This document shows positions 6,091 through 8,373 of a stretch of 8,373 nt of DNA, one piece after another. The stretch is from Burkholderiales bacterium (lineage in GTDB: Bacteria > Pseudomonadota > Gammaproteobacteria > Burkholderiales > SG8-39). The position numbers and the translations under genes are program-made. Under the pieces are notes generated by a model. It ran no database searches, was not told the DNA's origin, and worked only from the letters and a program-made list of their open reading frames with translations. The DNA is taken from NCBI GenBank assembly GCA_020846575.1, contig JADLDQ010000218.1, positions 1-8,373 of the forward strand, given 5' to 3'. The number at the start of each line of letters is the position of its first letter. Position 1 is the stretch's first letter.

Positions 6091-6749
6091 TACTTCTGGG
6101 CCCCCCCGGCGCGGGCAAGGGAACGCAGGCGGGCTTCATCAAGGAGCGTTTCGGTATCCCGCAGATCTCGACCGGCGACATGCTGCGCGCGGCCGTCAAG
6201 GCCGGATCGCCCCTCGGTCTGGCCGCGAAGCAGGTGATGGATGCCGGCCAGCTCGTCTCGGACGAGATCATCATCGGCCTGGTGAAGGAGCGCTTGAAGG
6301 AACCCGACTGCGGCAAGGGCTACCTGTTCGACGGTTTTCCGCGCACCATTCCGCAGGCGCAGGCCATGCGCGATTCAGGCGTCGCGATCGATTTCGTTCT
6401 GGAGATCGACGTTCCCGAGGAGGAGATCGTGCTGCGCATGAGCGGGCGCCGCGTGCACCCCGCCTCCGGGCGGACCTACCACGTGAAATTCAACCCGCCC
6501 AGGGTGGAAGGAAAGGACGACGCGAGCGGCGAGGCGCTGGTGCAGCGCGACGACGACCGGGAGGAGACGGTGCGCAGGCGCCTCGAAGTCTATCGCAGCC
6601 AGACGCGCCCGCTGGTCGACTTCTACGCGCAATGGGCTTCCCGGGACGCGGCCGGCGCCGCCGGCGTTCGCGCGCCGAAGTACCGGCGCGTGCCCGGCAC
6701 CGGCGCGGTCGAGGAGATCCGCCGGCTGGTATTTGCCGCGCTTGCCTGA
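6081..6749 (+). CDS. adk: Adenylate kinase
   Basis: Adk catalyses ATP + AMP to 2 ADP in the cytoplasm and keeps the adenylate pool in balance. The 222-residue product is a long-form bacterial enzyme. The P-loop GPPGAGKGT is at 7-15, the AMP-binding segment STGDMLRAAV starts at residue 30, and FDGFPRT is in the middle. The LID domain spans about residues 122-160 (GRRVHPASGRTYHVKFNPP ... GKDD). The LID has no cysteines, so it is the non-zinc Gram-negative type. The C-terminus ends with KYRRVPGTGAVEEI, slightly longer than in E. coli (214 residues). The ATG at 6081 has only a weak GAG six bases upstream. The N-terminal MRLILLG matches relatives exactly at this start. Confidence 0.99.
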   Translation: MRLILLGPPGAGKGTQAGFIKERFGIPQISTGDMLRAAVKAGSPLGLAAKQVMDAGQLVSDEIIIGLVKERLKEPDCGKGYLFDGFPRTIPQAQAMRDSGVAIDFVLEIDVPEEEIVLRMSGRRVHPASGRTYHVKFNPPRVEGKDDASGEALVQRDDDREETVRRRLEVYRSQTRPLVDFYAQWASRDAAGAAGVRAPKYRRVPGTGAVEEIRRLVFAALA

Positions 6750-6750
6750 G

Positions 6751-6768
6751 CGGCGCAGCGGTGCGCCG
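6751..6768 (+). terminator. Hairpin directly after adk
   Basis: CGGCGCA (6751-6757) and TGCGCCG (6762-6768) form a perfect 7-bp stem with a 4-base GCGG loop, one base after the adk stop. It is followed by TGGGGG rather than a U tract, so it is a weak intrinsic terminator candidate or a 3'-end protecting structure. Confidence 0.4.
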
Positions 6769-6843
6769 TGGGGGAACCGCGCGCTGCGCGCACCCGCCGC
6801 GCCTGGACCGCCGTCGCACATTCGTTCACATTCCTTGATCGTC

Positions 6844-6874
6844 TTGGCGAAAACCACCCGTGCGCCGTTATAAT
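6844..6874 (+). promoter_or_regulatory. Promoter upstream of hppA with a perfect -10 box
   Basis: TATAAT at 6869-6874 is a full match to the sigma70 -10 consensus and stands out in very GC-rich surroundings. TTGGCG (6844-6849) matches the -35 at four of six positions, with a long 19-base spacer. Initiation would be near 6881, where the 11-base unit CCTTTCGGGGG occurs twice in tandem (6881-6902). This leaves a leader of about 335 bases before the hppA start. Confidence 0.6.
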
Positions 6875-6880
6875 CGGCCG

Positions 6881-7215
6881 CCTTTCGGGGGCCTTTCGGG
6901 GGGTGCCGCTGCGCAGTGCAGGCAGCGGCGTGCGCTGCGAGATATTTCCCGGTGAAGCACCCGGCGCAGCTGCCGTCCCCGAGCAGTCCCGGGGGCGCCG
7001 CTCGATGCGGCCGCGAGCCGCCCGGGAACGAGGCAGTGCGAGGGGCGAGGGCCGCTCGAATTCGTCACGAACTCTGAGAGCGTCCGGCAGGGCTTCTGTC
7101 AGGCGCCCTGGTGATCCAAGGGAGCGCGAGGGGCCGTGTCCCTCGTATTGAAAGACACTCAATTTCCGGCGCAAGGCGCGATCCTGCCCCGGCGGTCCGT
7201 TTCAGTGGAGGAAAA
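6881..7215 (+). promoter_or_regulatory. Long structured leader of hppA
   Basis: No convincing gene lies between the predicted transcription start and hppA. Visible structures are the 11-bp tandem repeat at 6881-6902 and a stem GCCGCTGC (6905-6912) with GCAGCGGC (6922-6929). Further on is a near-perfect palindrome with arms GAATTCGT and ACGAACTC (7058-7074). CAGGGC (7088-7093) pairs with GCCCTG (7105-7110), and CGAGGG (7127-7132) with CCCTCG (7140-7145). GTGTC (7136-7140) could instead pair with GACAC (7154-7158), which competes with the previous hairpin. I see no match to a riboswitch class I know, including the fluoride class that sometimes precedes pyrophosphatase genes. Confidence 0.35.
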
Positions 7216-8373
7216 ATGTCCAATGCACTCTGGTTAGCGCTCGGCTGCGCGGTCTTCGCCATCCTGTTCGGCGCGTATTCGGTGAGCTGGATCATGCGCC
7301 AGCCCGCGGGCAACGAGCGCATGCAGGAAATCGCCGCCGCGGTGCAGACCGGCGCCATGGCCTACCTCAACCGCCAGTACACCACCATCTCGATCGTCGG
7401 CGTGATCCTGTTCCTGGTGATCGGCTTCGCCCTGAACTGGATGACCGCGCTCGGGTTCGCGGTGGGCGCGATTCTCTCGGGCGCGACCGGCTACATCGGC
7501 ATGAACGTCTCGGTGCGCTCCAACGTGCGCACCGCCGAGGCGGCGCGCACCGGCCTCAACGAGGCGCTCACCGTCGCGTTTCGGGGCGGGGCGATCACCG
7601 GGATGCTGGTCGTCGGCCTGGGACTGCTCGGCGTGGCCGGCTTCTACGCGGTCGCCCGCATGACGCTCGGCGCCGGCGCGAGCGAACTCGACATCATCAA
7701 GCCGCTGGTCGGACTGGGTTTCGGCGGGTCGCTGATCTCGATCTTCGCGCGGTTGGGAGGCGGCATCTTCACCAAGGGCGCGGACGTGGGAGCGGACCTG
7801 GTCGGCAAGGTCGAGGCGGGAATTCCCGAGGACGACCCTCGCAACCCGGCGGTGATCGCCGACAACGTGGGCGACAACGTGGGCGATTGCGCCGGCATGG
7901 CCGCCGACCTGTTCGAGACCTACGCGGTCACCATCATCGCCACCATGCTGCTGGGCGCGCTGCTGCTGAAGGGCTCCGCCGCCGCGGTCGTGTACCCGCT
8001 CGTCCTGGGCGGGTTTTCCATCATCGCGTCGGTGATCGGGTGCCTGTTCGTCAAGGCGCAGCCGGGCAAGAAGATCATGAGCGCGCTCTACCGCGGGCTC
8101 ATCATCGCCGGGGTGATCGCGCTCGCCGGTTTCTGGTTCATCACCGAGTGGATGATGGCGCCGGTGCTCTCGCAGATGCAGGTCGAGATCGGTGGCGCCA
8201 TGAAGTCGATCGGCGTCGGCCGCCTGTACGGTGCGGCGGTGATCGGCCTGGTGCTCACGGCGCTGATGGTGATCATCACCGAGTACTACACTGCGACCGA
8301 GTACGGTCCGGTGCGCCATGTCGCACGGGCCTCGACCACCGGCCACGCGACAAACATCATCTCGGGTCTGGGC
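7216..8373 (+). CDS. hppA: Membrane-bound proton-translocating pyrophosphatase (3' truncated by window)
   Basis: HppA hydrolyses cytoplasmic pyrophosphate and couples this to ion pumping across the inner membrane. The frame is open from the ATG at 7216 to the window edge, giving 386 residues, a little over half of a normal protein. The first membrane helix is at about 4-26 and several more follow. The substrate-binding motifs are intact: DVGADLVGKVE (Asp190, Asp194, Lys198) and DNVGDNVGDCAGMAAD (Asp216, Asp220, Asp224). ITEYYT and STTGHATNII come near the edge. The position that separates potassium-dependent from potassium-independent enzymes lies beyond the edge. Proton rather than sodium specificity is also inferred only from family membership. 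TGGAGGA (7206-7212) just upstream of the ATG is a strong ribosome-binding site. The gene follows adk with a 466-bp gap and its own promoter, so it is probably an independent unit. Confidence 0.97.
   Translation, partial: MSNALWLALGCAVFAILFGAYSVSWIMRQPAGNERMQEIAAAVQTGAMAYLNRQYTTISIVGVILFLVIGFALNWMTALGFAVGAILSGATGYIGMNVSVRSNVRTAEAARTGLNEALTVAFRGGAITGMLVVGLGLLGVAGFYAVARMTLGAGASELDIIKPLVGLGFGGSLISIFARLGGGIFTKGADVGADLVGKVEAGIPEDDPRNPAVIADNVGDNVGDCAGMAADLFETYAVTIIATMLLGALLLKGSAAAVVYPLVLGGFSIIASVIGCLFVKAQPGKKIMSALYRGLIIAGVIALAGFWFITEWMMAPVLSQMQVEIGGAMKSIGVGRLYGAAVIGLVLTALMVIITEYYTATEYGPVRHVARASTTGHATNIISGLG

Noticed and set aside
6779..6791. GCGCGCTGCGCGC as a meaningful inverted copy of 3849-3861.
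   Set aside because: The 13-mer is a simple GC alternation that recurs easily in this composition, so the match alone is weak evidence.
6768..7151. A 127-codon plus-strand frame across the hppA leader.
   Set aside because: It would begin upstream of the best promoter and its Arg/Gly/Ser-rich translation has no domain features. The region looks like a non-coding leader.
6881..7215. Fluoride riboswitch upstream of the pyrophosphatase gene.
   Set aside because: This class does occur before some pyrophosphatase genes, but the conserved sequence blocks I would expect are not present.
7234..8346. A 370-codon minus-strand frame in the hppA region.
   Set aside because: The plus strand encodes an unmistakable pyrophosphatase throughout. 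The antisense translation is His/Asp/Arg-rich low complexity.

Overview
The window looks like chromosomal housekeeping DNA from a high-GC Gram-negative bacterium, most likely a betaproteobacterium. The inference rests on the lipid A and Kdo genes (lpxK, kdsB), the order exbB-exbD-lpxK-Trm112/ycaR-kdsB-adk, an iron-type SodB, frequent GTG/TTG starts and a strongly GC-biased third codon position. I cannot name the genus. No mobile element, tRNA, rRNA, CRISPR array or phage gene was recognised.

Layout. Positions 1-150 are a hairpin-rich end region with no confident gene. Two minus-strand genes follow: sodB (151-732, Fe superoxide dismutase) and, upstream of it, xseA (903-2273, exonuclease VII large subunit). 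A 441-bp divergent intergenic region (2274-2714) separates xseA from a plus-strand cluster. The cluster runs exbB (2715-3353), exbD (3350-3766), lpxK (3897-4907), a Trm112-like zinc-ribbon protein (4951-5133) and kdsB (5159-5929), then adk (6081-6749) behind its own candidate promoter. A 466-bp structured leader region (6750-7215) precedes hppA (membrane pyrophosphatase), which runs off the right edge.

How the genes fit together. lpxK and kdsB act in the same outer-membrane pathway: LpxK makes lipid IVA and KdsB activates Kdo, the sugar then added to it. The exbB/exbD pair encodes an inner-membrane proton-driven motor without a TonB partner in the window. adk and hppA both serve nucleotide and phosphate energetics. 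sodB and xseA are stress and repair genes on the other strand.

I found no convincing undescribed system. The items worth a second look are regulatory or structural: a shared CTAGAATCC promoter-like motif (one copy placed so that xseA mRNA would be leaderless), a stack of inverted repeats beside the exbB promoter, an exact 17-bp tandem duplication before lpxK, a possible near-leaderless 33-codon ORF overlapping the adk start, and a long hairpin-rich hppA leader that shares a 15-mer with the region after sodB.
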